A stretch of 64,000 nucleotides of DNA from Streptomyces xylophagus (GCF_000716435.1 NZ_JNWO01000042.1:11699-75698); one strand, 5' to 3'; positions 23,544 through 32,285 are shown, numbered from the stretch's first letter. Notes: generated by a model from the letters alone, not told the origin. Numbers and translations are program-made.

Positions 23544-24311
23544 GTGGAAGACGGGCTGCGCGTCCTCGTCGCTTCCGCGCTGGGCAAACTTCTCGGCTCA
23601 GTCCTGACGGAAGCACTCCCGCACGCCACCATCGTCGTGGCCACCGATCCCGACAGCGTCCACCACGCCATCGTGGGTCGAGTCCGCTTCGACGCCGTCG
23701 TGGCCGATCTCATCTGGATGGACCCGGTCTACGAGTACGTCTTCGACGGCCTGGACGTTCTCAAGCTCTTGCGAGAGAGCAACCGCAGCGCCCCCATGAT
23801 CATGGCCCTCCACGGCCATGGCATCGAGCGCGACCACCTCGAAGAAGCCATCACCCAGCCCGAGGTCGTCGGTGTTGTTCAGAAAGCCGCCGGCTTCGGC
23901 CCACCGGTCGAAGCCGTCCAGATCGCGGCAGCTGGTCGCACTCTGCCGAAGACGAGGTTCCCCATTGGCCAGCACCTGACTTGTCCGTCACTCGACAGCT
24001 ACTTCAGCCACGGCCGCCGAGGCCACACTGCGGCTCGCCTGGCGGGTGCCATTGCGGCCGGGCAAGCCACCGACTACCAGTCGCTCGCAACCGCCACGTG
24101 CGTGCCGCTCAACACGGTCAACAAGCTCGTCAGCTACCTCGGTCCACTGATCGAAGCTCGGCGTGAGCATGAGTCCGGGCTGCCAATGAACTCGCAGGTC
24201 GTCTACCGATGGTGCGGGGAACACTCTCGATACGTGTTGAGCTGGCGTCGCCGCAAGGCCAACTGCAAAACACAAACTCCCAGCCCTGGATCCTCTCACC
24301 AGGCCGTGTGA
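23544..24311 (+). CDS. Response-regulator-like protein with C-terminal HTH
   Basis: The 255-residue product opens with a receiver-like fold: LRVLVASALGKLLGSVL, FDAVVADLIWMDP (possible phospho-acceptor Asp), DVLKLLRESNRSAPMIMALHG and VVGVVQKAAG, the last holding the usual K. The C-terminal part (GHTAARLAGAIAAGQATDYQ, LATATCVPLNTVNKLVSYLG) reads as a helix-turn-helix. It faces away from the transfer genes and is probably the element's regulator. The GTG start has no strong ribosome binding site, so the transcript may be leaderless or nearly so. No histidine kinase is nearby. Confidence 0.65.
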   Translation: MEDGLRVLVASALGKLLGSVLTEALPHATIVVATDPDSVHHAIVGRVRFDAVVADLIWMDPVYEYVFDGLDVLKLLRESNRSAPMIMALHGHGIERDHLEEAITQPEVVGVVQKAAGFGPPVEAVQIAAAGRTLPKTRFPIGQHLTCPSLDSYFSHGRRGHTAARLAGAIAAGQATDYQSLATATCVPLNTVNKLVSYLGPLIEARREHESGLPMNSQVVYRWCGEHSRYVLSWRRRKANCKTQTPSPGSSHQAV

Positions 24312-24474
24312 GGAGAGGATCTCGCCGCCTCGCTACACGGTACGAGCGCAACCGTCATCCCAAGTTGCGCGACAAACCTACTAGGCGCACGGTGGAATGA
24401 GGGCACGCTCTAGCGGATCCAGGCTCGCCTTATTCGATCCCGGACAGGGAAAGGTAACCAGTGGAAAGTAAGAT
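24312..24474. other. Intergenic region at the right edge of the nested element
   Basis: No gene seen. If the serine recombinase inserted this block, one attachment site should lie near here or near 14,800; no repeat long enough to identify it by eye was found. Confidence 0.3.
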
Positions 24475-24501
24475 GCCCAGTCAACGAAAAGTCGACTGGG
24501 C
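24475..24501 (-). terminator. Hairpin terminator for the 24507-24821 gene
   Basis: Eleven-base stem GCCCAGTCAAC / GTCGACTGGGC with one mismatch and a GAAAA loop, five bases past the stop codon. Confidence 0.65.
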
Positions 24502-24506
24502 AAATT

Positions 24507-24821
24507 TCAGCACTTCGAGTGCCGAATGGTCACATTGTTATTGCCGCACGAGACCAGCCCCATGCGAGTGAGTGGCATTGCAAAAGCTTCGCAGCTCTCG
24601 TTGTTTGGTGATGACGGCGAGATTTCATCATCGAGCAGGATCGCAATGTGCAGCTGCACTTCTCGGGCAACCATGTTGTAGGCCCAAAAAGGTAGCGATA
24701 CCACCGTAAACGGGCGACCACCCAGAGGTGACTCATCGTGGTACGTATTCTCAACGCAGTACTGCTCTCCCACGATCAGTTCTTCCGGGGAATGAATGAC
24801 TCCCCTTTGGCGAGTCGTCAT
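24507..24821 (-). CDS. Uncharacterised 104-residue protein
   Basis: GAGGGAAA precedes the ATG. The product (MTTRQRGVIHSPEELIVGEQ, RPFTVVSLPFWAYNMVAREV, LTRMGLVSCGNNNVTI) reads as an all-beta domain with two C-terminal cysteines. Base composition is lower in GC than the chromosomal half. It is transcribed away from the phosphatase-like gene, with a strong inverted repeat between them. Confidence 0.6.
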   Translation of the reverse strand: MTTRQRGVIHSPEELIVGEQYCVENTYHDESPLGGRPFTVVSLPFWAYNMVAREVQLHIAILLDDEISPSSPNNESCEAFAMPLTRMGLVSCGNNNVTIRHSKC

Positions 24822-24880
24822 ATATTTCCCTCAATAATCTGCCACACTCTGACGCTCACGCCGAATGCGTGTGCAAGGGT

Positions 24881-24927
24881 TATCAGTGTGGCCGCCAGCC
24901 CACTGCTCGCTGGCGGCCACACTGATA
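24881..24927. promoter_or_regulatory. Perfect 19-bp inverted repeat in a divergent intergenic region
   Basis: TATCAGTGTGGCCGCCAGC (24881-24899) is exactly complementary to 24909-24927 across a 9-base spacer. No gene ends here; the flanking genes diverge, so it is either an operator or transcription insulator rather than a normal terminator. Confidence 0.6.
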
Positions 24928-25005
24928 CTACTCGGCAGAAAAGAGGGAATCGATAAATTTAACACACGTGCAAATATATTGCAACACCTGAAGCTGGAGA
25001 ACACC

Positions 25006-26016
25006 ATGGCGAAGAGCACAGGAGCACGCGTCAACGAGTACAGGAATATAGCCATCGACGTCGTAGCTAACGGAATCAACAAGGCTCGATCCGAGTTGCG
25101 CACCCAGCTTCTATCCGGAGACGTAAACCCTCACGCCAGTAGCGCGATCGCTGGACAACGCGGGTACCCTCCGACGAAGATAGATGTCGTCATGAACGAC
25201 TATCTCGGAAACCTGGTTCGTGCACGCGTGCCTGAAGTTCAGTATTTCAGCGAAGAATCTAGCACAAATGATTTCCCGACACAGGGAAGGCTCTACGCTA
25301 GATGTGACCCACTCGATGGGACTACAAACGCATTTACAGCCCTAGGCGCTTACGCCGTAGTACTGTACTTCGAAGAATACAAAAATGATAAATATAACCA
25401 CTTGGCTGGGGCGATTGCGTCTTCCGATGGAACGATCGTGAGCTGGGAGCACTTCGGTGGAAGTATCGGCGAGGTGTGGATTGACTGGCCTTCCGACTTC
25501 AACTGGCCATCGCTCGAAGGACGGGATGAATATCTCAACAATAGCGCCGGGAGCGGAGACGATCCGGGATTCGGCAAACAGGTAGGAAAACCTAATGGTA
25601 CTCCGTTGCACGGAGCAAAACTACGACGTGTTGCGGTTGTAGCCTCTACTGTCAAGCGGTGGCGGGATGTAATTTCGAGATTTAATCTCACCAGCGAACC
25701 CGATTCAAATGCACCCAAAGAGGAGCAGCGCTGGCTGTCAACACTGGGAGGGAATCCATTCGTAACGCCTCTGCTTCTGGGCGAACTAGGTGTCATCATT
25801 GAGCCCCACAAAATAAAGCTGCACGATGCCGCATATCTGATACCGCTTACACTCGCAGGTGGCACAGTGGTCGATTTCCACGATATAGATATACCTGTAG
25901 TAACTACAGCATTTTCGGATCCTTCTAACGAGCGAGGAGTTGGCCCATTCATTGCCAGCACAAACGAAGACGGGATAAAAGAGATCTTCAAAGTTAAGCC
26001 ACCTCCGCCCTCCTGA
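25006..26016 (+). CDS. Inositol monophosphatase/FBPase-superfamily protein
   Basis: From ATG 25006 (GGAG six bases upstream) the 336-residue protein shows the metal-dependent phosphatase motifs: FSEES near residue 82 (the EE pair), CDPLDGTTNAF near residue 101, and HDAAYLIPLTLAGG near residue 275, which corresponds to the WDxAA...EAGG motif. These residues bind two or three Mg ions and a phosphate. The core is intact, though W is replaced by H in the third motif. Related enzymes hydrolyse inositol phosphate, fructose bisphosphate or 3'-phosphoadenosine 5'-phosphate (CysQ). AT-richer than its neighbours and alone in the island, so a nucleotide or signal phosphatase is possible. Confidence 0.75.
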   Translation: MAKSTGARVNEYRNIAIDVVANGINKARSELRTQLLSGDVNPHASSAIAGQRGYPPTKIDVVMNDYLGNLVRARVPEVQYFSEESSTNDFPTQGRLYARCDPLDGTTNAFTALGAYAVVLYFEEYKNDKYNHLAGAIASSDGTIVSWEHFGGSIGEVWIDWPSDFNWPSLEGRDEYLNNSAGSGDDPGFGKQVGKPNGTPLHGAKLRRVAVVASTVKRWRDVISRFNLTSEPDSNAPKEEQRWLSTLGGNPFVTPLLLGELGVIIEPHKIKLHDAAYLIPLTLAGGTVVDFHDIDIPVVTTAFSDPSNERGVGPFIASTNEDGIKEIFKVKPPPPS

Positions 26017-26116
26017 GGAAGTTGGTCGCCCTGTAGTTGCCAAATTCCTTTTCGCGCAGGTGGCAGTACTGAAAGACAAAGGAAGAATGACGGAGCAGTC
26101 GAATCGCTCAAACGGT

Positions 26117-27394
26117 TTATGTTACATTCCGTGACACTATGACGACGGCAGGAACTGTAGGAGGCAAGCCGCTGGCTGAGTCACCTGCTTGCGGAACACT
26201 CCACAGGATGGCGTCGACAGCTGATTGCGGCGCAGAGGTGGGCTGATCTTGGAGAGCAGCGATGCCCGACATCGGAGGGCGTCGGCTGGTCCCCGAGTCG
26301 CAGGGAGCCGCGTTCAGCAACGCGTACACGCCGCTGAACGCGATGGACCCCAGTAGCAACAGCAAGCTGAGGAGCATGAACCAGCCCAAAAGCGTCAGCC
26401 GGAAGTCACGCCAGTTAGCGAGGGTAAGGCGAGGCGCCGGCGGCGCTGTGATGAACGCGGTCACCCAGACCGTTTCAATGACGCCGTCCAGACATATCTG
26501 TACTTGCTCGGTGAGCTGACGGCGAGGCTGATCAGGAGCAACCGGACCGCGCTGGATACGGACGATGAAGCGGGTTGTACCGCCCACGGCGGCCTCGGAC
26601 GTCACGTGCCAGAACGCACCGGTTGGGTTGAGGACGCGCGCGCTGCTGATCGGCGAACCGTCGTCGAAGCTGGCCTCTACTACAACCTGCTCCTGTGTCT
26701 TCATGCCAGGCCACAGCGACCCGAAGTTGATGCGCCGAGGGTTCAGGACGATGACCCGCGGCTTCGGTGGTGGAGCCGGAGGAGGGGGTGGAGGCGCTGC
26801 CACGACGGCTATAGAGACCGGCACCACCACTACGAGGTCGTCAACCATGATCCGGAGCCGGTCGCTGCGGGGGCCAAGCTCATCGTGTGCCGACAACGGT
26901 CGGACTCGAAGCCGCAGCCTCACCGCTGAGACATCGCGATATGGCCGTGGCTCGACTACCTGCCAGAAGTCGCCGTAGTCGTTCAGTGCCCACGCGTACC
27001 GGATGGTCGAGTTGTCGCTGAGTCTCACCGTGACGACCCTGTCGCATGTCTCGCCGATGGCGACGGACCCGAAATCCGCTACCTCGGGATCAACCACGAT
27101 GACTCGCGGCTGCGGAGTTGGCGGTGAAGTCGGCTCGCGGTGCTGCTCGCGCTTCGCGTTGCCTGCCGTCCGGCGGTCGAGATCGTAGACAGCTCGCTTG
27201 CCTGGGTCCTTCAGCGTCTCGTACGCCAGGTTGAGCAGGACCATCTCCTCATGGGCCACCGCCGCTTCCTCGGACGATCGGCCATCAGGATGGGTCTGCC
27301 GCATACAGGCGCGGAAGGCCTTGCGGATGGCGGCCAGGTCCGCATCCGTCGGGACCCCGAGCACGGCGTACAGGTCAATCGACGAGGTATTCAT
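26117..27394 (-). CDS. DnaJ-domain protein with two immunoglobulin-like domains and a membrane helix
   Basis: The 425-residue product has an N-terminal J domain (DLYAVLGV, HPD in RQTHPDGRS, ending AYETLKDPGKRAVYDLDRR), two beta-sandwich repeats of about 100 residues each (RVIVVDPEVADFGSVAIGE and RVIVLNPRRINFGSLWPGM, typical of ASH/MSP-like immunoglobulin folds), a proline linker (PPPPPPAPPPKP) between them, and a hydrophobic helix near residues 330-350 (LLGWFMLLSLLLLLGSIAF) with a short tail. The HPD motif stimulates Hsp70 ATPase, so it would recruit DnaK to the membrane. The last gene before the island edge. Confidence 0.8.
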   Translation of the reverse strand: MNTSSIDLYAVLGVPTDADLAAIRKAFRACMRQTHPDGRSSEEAAVAHEEMVLLNLAYETLKDPGKRAVYDLDRRTAGNAKREQHREPTSPPTPQPRVIVVDPEVADFGSVAIGETCDRVVTVRLSDNSTIRYAWALNDYGDFWQVVEPRPYRDVSAVRLRLRVRPLSAHDELGPRSDRLRIMVDDLVVVVPVSIAVVAAPPPPPPAPPPKPRVIVLNPRRINFGSLWPGMKTQEQVVVEASFDDGSPISSARVLNPTGAFWHVTSEAAVGGTTRFIVRIQRGPVAPDQPRRQLTEQVQICLDGVIETVWVTAFITAPPAPRLTLANWRDFRLTLLGWFMLLSLLLLLGSIAFSGVYALLNAAPCDSGTSRRPPMSGIAALQDQPTSAPQSAVDAILWSVPQAGDSASGLPPTVPAVVIVSRNVT

Positions 27395-27547
27395 GACGAC
27401 GCTCGTGCCTGTCGTGCTAGCGCCGGGCTAACGGCGCCGCCGGACGGTCCTGAACTACCCCGCATGAGGCCGGTAGCGCCAGACACCTGCTGACCTGCGA
27501 GAACGAACGATCCCGGACTCATTCGGCATCATCCGGCTCGTCGTCCG

Positions 27548-27594
27548 GCTGACTCTTAATCAGCGGGTCCGGGGTTCGAGTCCCTGGCGGCGCA
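27548..27594 (+). other. 3' end of tRNA-Lys(CTT), probable attR of the island
   Basis: GCTGACTCTTAATCAGC followed by the T-arm and acceptor 3' strand is base-for-base the last 47 nucleotides of the intact tRNA-Lys genes at 41075 and 46952. The 5' part (D-arm and acceptor 5' strand) is missing; other sequence precedes it. A tRNA-3'-end copy at a shift from accessory to core genes is the usual attR of an island. Confidence 0.8.
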
Positions 27595-27602
27595 CCTGTG
27601 AA

Positions 27603-27631
27603 GGGCCCCTCGTGAGAACGAGGGGCCCTTT
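27603..27631. terminator. Bidirectional hairpin terminator
   Basis: Perfect 10-base stem GGGCCCCTCG / CGAGGGGCCC, loop TGAGAA, then TTT. It serves the tRNA remnant on one side and the minus-strand metalloprotease gene on the other; a near-identical hairpin follows the tRNA-Lys region at 41259-41286. Confidence 0.75.
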
Positions 27632-27651
27632 GACGTACCCGGCACTCGGGA

Positions 27652-28971
27652 TCAGCTTCCCGGCTCCCCCGGCGTGATCGTCACCGTCCAAGCCCCCGAA
27701 TCCGTGCGCCCCTTCACCTCCACCTTCACGTTGTCGCCGGGCACGGTGAAGCTCTCGCCCAGGCTGACCGGGGCGTCGGCGAGGGGTGGATAGACCGACG
27801 TCTCCCAGCAGGCCTCGGTGCGTGGGTGGGCGTCGACGACCTCGATCGGGCCGCCCCCGGACGCCGCGCCGCTGCGCACCCGGTACACGAGGATGCCCTG
27901 TTTGCAGGCCGTGCCGTCGTTGCCGACGGGGCTGCGTGCCTCGAAGGCCAGCGCGCTGTCGGTGCCGGTGCGCACCACGGCCAGTTTGGTGCCGAGTCCG
28001 AGTCCGAAGGCCGGCGATCCCGCCGAGCCCGCCGTACCGGGCCCGGCGTCGAGAGGTTCCAGGGTCAGCCGGGTCGGCGCGGTGCCCCGTACGCACACCA
28101 CCTGGCGCGGGTCCAGCCAGCCCAGCTTCCACTTGTGCCAGGCGAACAGGTCCGGCGCGAGGCCGAACTGGCTGCCCATCAGGTCCCAGTCGCCGACGTA
28201 GGTGTCCCAGTCGCCCTTGCCGTCCGCCGGCCGGTGGTAGAGGTCGGGCAGGTCGAAGACGTGGCCCGTCTCGTGGGCGAGGACGAGCCGGTCCGGCGGG
28301 TGCTTCTCGAACACCGTGACGACCCGCCGGACGTCCGTGCCGTCGGCCCGCAGCGGGGTGTCGAGGTTCACGACCTTCGTCGCGTCCGAGTCCACACCGG
28401 GCGCGTCCGGATCGGCCACGAAGTAGACGACGTCGTATCGCGAGAAGTCGACCTGCGGGTCGGAGGCGGCGAGCGCGTCGCGGAGGTACGCGGCCCGGTT
28501 CACCGGGTTCCAGTCGCGCTGTATGGCGTACGACGTCGACGGATGCGGCATCCGGATCCAGTTCCGCAGCGGGTGCGGGCGCAGGGTGAACCTGCCGTAG
28601 GAGGCGCGTTCGTAGAAGCGGGTGGTGGCCGGGAAGTGGTCGGCGGCAAGTTCGGCGGGGGTGGTGCGCGGGGTCGCGTCGGGGAAGGAGAGGAAGATCA
28701 TGACCGCGTCGAGCGGGCGGGTGGGGCGCGCGTAGGCGGTGTTCCAGGTGTCGAGGCCCTCCGAGTGGTGGGCGTCGGTGCGTTTGAGGGCGCAGGACGT
28801 GGTGGAGAACGGCTCGGCGATCGACTGGCTGGACATGATCGAGGTCGCGGCGAGCGCGGACATCGTGGTGAACACGGCCGCGGTACCGCGCAGTCCGGGT
28901 CGCGTCCGCCACTGGGCGAGCCCCCTGAGCGCCGTACGGGAGAGCCCCTTGAGGGGGAGCTGACACGGCAC
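27652..28971 (-). CDS. Secreted M6-type (immune inhibitor A-like) metalloprotease
   Basis: GGAGG lies six bases before the GTG at 28971, which gives 439 residues. An N-terminal export signal includes a hydrophobic stretch (GTAAVFTTMSALAATSIMSS); the mature protein has HETGHVFDLPD near residue 228, the extended zinc-binding HExxH..D motif of the M6 family, and a beta-rich C-terminus. Upstream in-frame codons lack a ribosome binding site. M6 enzymes are extracellular and degrade host or environmental proteins. First clearly chromosomal gene after the island edge. Confidence 0.8.
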   Translation of the reverse strand: MPCQLPLKGLSRTALRGLAQWRTRPGLRGTAAVFTTMSALAATSIMSSQSIAEPFSTTSCALKRTDAHHSEGLDTWNTAYARPTRPLDAVMIFLSFPDATPRTTPAELAADHFPATTRFYERASYGRFTLRPHPLRNWIRMPHPSTSYAIQRDWNPVNRAAYLRDALAASDPQVDFSRYDVVYFVADPDAPGVDSDATKVVNLDTPLRADGTDVRRVVTVFEKHPPDRLVLAHETGHVFDLPDLYHRPADGKGDWDTYVGDWDLMGSQFGLAPDLFAWHKWKLGWLDPRQVVCVRGTAPTRLTLEPLDAGPGTAGSAGSPAFGLGLGTKLAVVRTGTDSALAFEARSPVGNDGTACKQGILVYRVRSGAASGGGPIEVVDAHPRTEACWETSVYPPLADAPVSLGESFTVPGDNVKVEVKGRTDSGAWTVTITPGEPGS

Positions 28972-29346
28972 GTTGGACCTCCGGGAGCGGTTCGCGGGAC
29001 ACCGACACCCAGCCTGTGATGGTTTGTTGGGGTACGCCCTGTTTATCTGCACCAGATGAGTGAGGGGGCCGCTCGGGATGGCTGAGACACGCCCGGGCCG
29101 ACATCCGGAAACACTCACGGAACGTCACATGTGGTCGGCCATTTGAAGAACCCGTCCAGGTGCGGGCGGAATCGATCTGCCGGAACCGGCCGTTGTTCCG
29201 GGACACTGGACAGTGGCTGGAAGGGCCGGGGGCCAACCTCTATGATCGGCACACTTTCCTGCACGGACACGGCGCGGCGGCCTCCCACCCGGTCGGCCAT
29301 CCCGACGAGACCCATCCGAAGATCGAGTGCACTGCGGGAGCGAGCG

Positions 29347-31176
29347 GTGAGCGGAACGTCCGAAGGGCCGGCGCCCGCGGCAGACCTCATCCGGCCGGCC
29401 GTAACAGAGAGTAGCGCCGAGGCATCGCCTCGTACCGAGTCGTCCGAGGGCGGCCGACTCGGGTCCGCCTTCTCCGCGGCCCCCCTCGCCATGGCCGTCG
29501 TGGACCGTGACGGTCTGGTCGTCAGCGCGAACGACACGTTCGGTGCGCTGCTCGGCAAGGGGGGTGCCGCGCTCACCGGGCTGGTCGCGGCCGATCTGGT
29601 GGACCTGAAGGCGGACGCGCGCACCTGGCACGCCTATCGCGAGGTGCTGCGCGGCCGGCAGGCCAAGCTGAGCTGCACCCGCCGGGTCAAGCACCCCGAC
29701 GGGCAGGTGCTGTGGGCGCAGGTGACCGTGGCGCCACTGCCGACGGAGGAACACGGTGTGCTGCTGTCACTCACCGACATCAGTGCCCGCCGTGAACTCC
29801 AGGCGCGGCTACGGCACTTGGAGATGCACGACCCGGTGACCCGGCTGCCCAACCGCACCCTGTTCTTCGAGCGGCTGTCGGCCGCGCTGGAGGCGGAGTC
29901 GTACGAGCAGGGCGGCACCGGGCGGATCGGCCTGTGCTATCTGGATCTGGACGGCTTCAAGGCGGTCAACGACACGCTCGGGCACCGGGTCGGCGACCGG
30001 CTGCTCGCCGCCGTGGCCGAGCGGCTGACGCGGTGTGCGGACGAGGCGGGGTACGCCCGGGCCACGTCCCCGCTGGTGGCGCGGCTGGGCGGGGACGAGT
30101 TCGCGCTGCTCGTCGAGGACTCGACCGGCACCGATCAACTGGCCGATCTCGCCGAGTCGGTGCTGAAGGCGTTGCAGGCGCCGTTCAACCTGTCCGGGCA
30201 GCGGCTGTCGCTGTCGGCGTCGATCGGTGTGGTCGAGCGACAGGCGGCCGGTACGACGGCGACCGGTCTGATGCAGGCCGCCGACACGACGCTGTACTGG
30301 GCGAAGGCCGACGGCAAGTCCCGCTGGACGCTGTTCGATCCGGAGCGCAACGCGCACCGCATGACCCGCCAGGCGCTCGCCTCCACGCTCCGCCCGGCCA
30401 TCGAGCGGGGTGAATTCGCCCTGGAGTACCAGCCGTTGGTGGGGATGGAGAACGGACGGCTGCGCGGGGTCGAGGCGTTGGTGCGCTGGAACCACCCGCA
30501 GTTCGGCATGCTGACGCCGAATCGGTTCATCGGACTGGCCGAGGAGGACGGCTCGATCGTGCAGCTCGGCCGCTGGGTCCTGGTCACCGCCTGCCGCCAG
30601 GCCCGCCGTTGGCAGCTGGACCACCCGGACGAGCCGCCGATCTTCGTGAGCGTCAACGTGGCCGTACGCCAGGTGTGGGACTCGGACCTGGTCGCGGACG
30701 TGGCGCAGACCCTCGCCGAGACCGGACTCGCCCCGCATCTGCTGCAGTTGGAGCTGACCGAGTCCGCGGTGATGGGCTCGGCGGGCCGGCCGTTGCAGGC
30801 CCTCCAGGCGCTCAGCGACATGGGCGTGCACATCGCCATCGACGACTTCGGCACCGGTTACTCGAACCTGGCGTACCTGAGCCGACTCCCGGTCTCCGTC
30901 CTGAAGTTGGACGGCTCCTTCGTACGGGGGTTCCAGTACGAAGGGGAGGGCGTCCCGCCGAACCCGGCCGACGAGGTCATCGTCGAGGCGATGATCCAAC
31001 TCGCCCACCGGCTGGGCCTGTCGGTGACCGCCGAGTGCGTGGAGACCTCGGCGCAGGCGGCCCGGCTGCGGCGGATCGGCTGCGACACCGGACAGGGGTG
31101 GCTGTACTCCCGTCCGGTGGCGCCGGATCGTATCTCCGAGTTGCTGGGGACGAAGGCCTGCAATCAGGCTTCCTGA
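29347..31176 (+). CDS. PAS-GGDEF-EAL cyclic-di-GMP turnover protein
   Basis: GGGAG precedes the GTG at 29347; 609 residues. Domains: PAS sensor (about residues 30-150; SAAPLAMAVVDRDG, DISARRELQ), diguanylate cyclase with an intact RLGGDEFALLVE motif near residue 255, and phosphodiesterase with RGVEALVRWNHP (EAL signature), ELTESAVM and IDDFGTGYSNLAYLS metal-binding motifs. Both catalytic sites look complete, so it may make and break cyclic di-GMP depending on the PAS input. No membrane helix seen. In Streptomyces this nucleotide delays sporulation through BldD. The 3' end overlaps that of the next, convergent gene by 13 bases. Confidence 0.9.
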   Translation: MSGTSEGPAPAADLIRPAVTESSAEASPRTESSEGGRLGSAFSAAPLAMAVVDRDGLVVSANDTFGALLGKGGAALTGLVAADLVDLKADARTWHAYREVLRGRQAKLSCTRRVKHPDGQVLWAQVTVAPLPTEEHGVLLSLTDISARRELQARLRHLEMHDPVTRLPNRTLFFERLSAALEAESYEQGGTGRIGLCYLDLDGFKAVNDTLGHRVGDRLLAAVAERLTRCADEAGYARATSPLVARLGGDEFALLVEDSTGTDQLADLAESVLKALQAPFNLSGQRLSLSASIGVVERQAAGTTATGLMQAADTTLYWAKADGKSRWTLFDPERNAHRMTRQALASTLRPAIERGEFALEYQPLVGMENGRLRGVEALVRWNHPQFGMLTPNRFIGLAEEDGSIVQLGRWVLVTACRQARRWQLDHPDEPPIFVSVNVAVRQVWDSDLVADVAQTLAETGLAPHLLQLELTESAVMGSAGRPLQALQALSDMGVHIAIDDFGTGYSNLAYLSRLPVSVLKLDGSFVRGFQYEGEGVPPNPADEVIVEAMIQLAHRLGLSVTAECVETSAQAARLRRIGCDTGQGWLYSRPVAPDRISELLGTKACNQAS

Positions 31177-32285
31177 TCGACCGTCAATCCGTAGGCGTCG
31201 GCGATCAGTTCGTACGAGCGCAGGCGCAGGTCGCCGTTGTGGGCGTGGGACGTGAGCATCAACTCGTCGGCGCCGGTGCGCTTCTGGAGGTCGTCGAGGC
31301 CGTCGCGGACCTGGTCGGCGGTGCCGTGGATGACGTTGGCGTTCCAGGAGGTGATGAACTCCCGCTCCATGGGGCTGAATTCGTACGCCTCGGCCTCTTC
31401 GGGGGTGGGCACGAGGCCGGGGCGGCCGGTGCGCAGCCGGACCATGTTGAGGGCGGCGGCCAGCACCTGGCGGCGGGCTTCCTTCTCGTCGTCGGTGGCG
31501 AGGGCGGAGACACCGATCAGGGCGTACGGCGCGTCGAGCACCGCGCTCGGCCGGAAGGACTCGCGGTAGAGGTCGAGCGCCGGGATGGTGTTCTGCGCCG
31601 AGAAGTGGTGCGCGAAGGCGAAGGGCAGGCCGAGCATGCCGGCGAGGCGGGCGCTGAAGCCGGAGGAGCCGAGGAGCCAGATCGGCGGGCGGTGCGGGGA
31701 CTGGACGCCGCCGGGCGAGGTCGACTGGATCGGTCCGGGGACCGCGTGGATACGGGCGTAGGGGTGGCCGTCCGGGAAGTCGTCGTCCAAGAAGCGGGTC
31801 AGCTCGGCCAGTTGCTCGGGGAAGTCGTCGGCGCCTTCGTTGAGGCGTTCGGTCCGGCGCAGGGCCGCCGCGGTGGCGCCGTCCGTGCCGGGGGCGCGGC
31901 CGAGGCCGAGGTCGACGCGGTTCGGGGCGAGTGCCTCCAGGGTGCCGAACTGCTCCGCGATGACGAGCGGCGCGTGGTTCGGGAGCATGACGCCGCCCGA
32001 GCCGAGGCGGATGCGGTCCGTGTGGGCGGCGAGGTGCGCCAGGATCACGGCGGGCGAGGAGGAGGCCACGCCCGGCATCGAGTGGTGCTCGGCGACCCAG
32101 TAGCGGTGGAAACCGCGCGACTCGGCGAGCTTGGCGATCTTCACGCTGGTGCCGAGCGCCTCCGTGGCGGTGCGGCCGGCGCCCACGGTCACCAGGTCCA
32201 GTACGGAGAGGGGGACGGGGGCGGTGCCCAGTGCCGTACCCCTGATCTCGTCGGTCGTACCCCGGATCTCGTCGTCTGCCGCCAC
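31164..32285 (-). CDS. LLM-class flavin-dependent oxidoreductase
   Basis: AGGAGG lies eight bases before the GTG. The 373-residue protein shows bacterial luciferase-like monooxygenase features: PLSVLDLVTVG first strand, YWVAEHHSMPGVA near residue 65 (the AEHH motif), RIRLGSGGVMLPNH, VDLGLGRAPG and a LLGSSGFSARLAG flavin-phosphate-side segment. Members use FMNH2 and oxygen on unknown substrates. Convergent with the PAS-GGDEF-EAL gene; not obviously in an operon. Confidence 0.9.
   Translation of the reverse strand: MAADDEIRGTTDEIRGTALGTAPVPLSVLDLVTVGAGRTATEALGTSVKIAKLAESRGFHRYWVAEHHSMPGVASSSPAVILAHLAAHTDRIRLGSGGVMLPNHAPLVIAEQFGTLEALAPNRVDLGLGRAPGTDGATAAALRRTERLNEGADDFPEQLAELTRFLDDDFPDGHPYARIHAVPGPIQSTSPGGVQSPHRPPIWLLGSSGFSARLAGMLGLPFAFAHHFSAQNTIPALDLYRESFRPSAVLDAPYALIGVSALATDDEKEARRQVLAAALNMVRLRTGRPGLVPTPEEAEAYEFSPMEREFITSWNANVIHGTADQVRDGLDDLQKRTGADELMLTSHAHNGDLRLRSYELIADAYGLTVDQEA

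Noticed and set aside
14872..27594. The serine recombinase as the enzyme that inserted the whole island at tRNA-Lys
   Set aside because: Large serine integrases rarely target tRNA 3' ends; the att remnant fits a tyrosine integrase, presumably outside the window.
27603..27631. Hairpin after the tRNA remnant as an att-core inverted repeat
   Set aside because: T-tail and position match an ordinary terminator; a near-identical one follows another tRNA-Lys.
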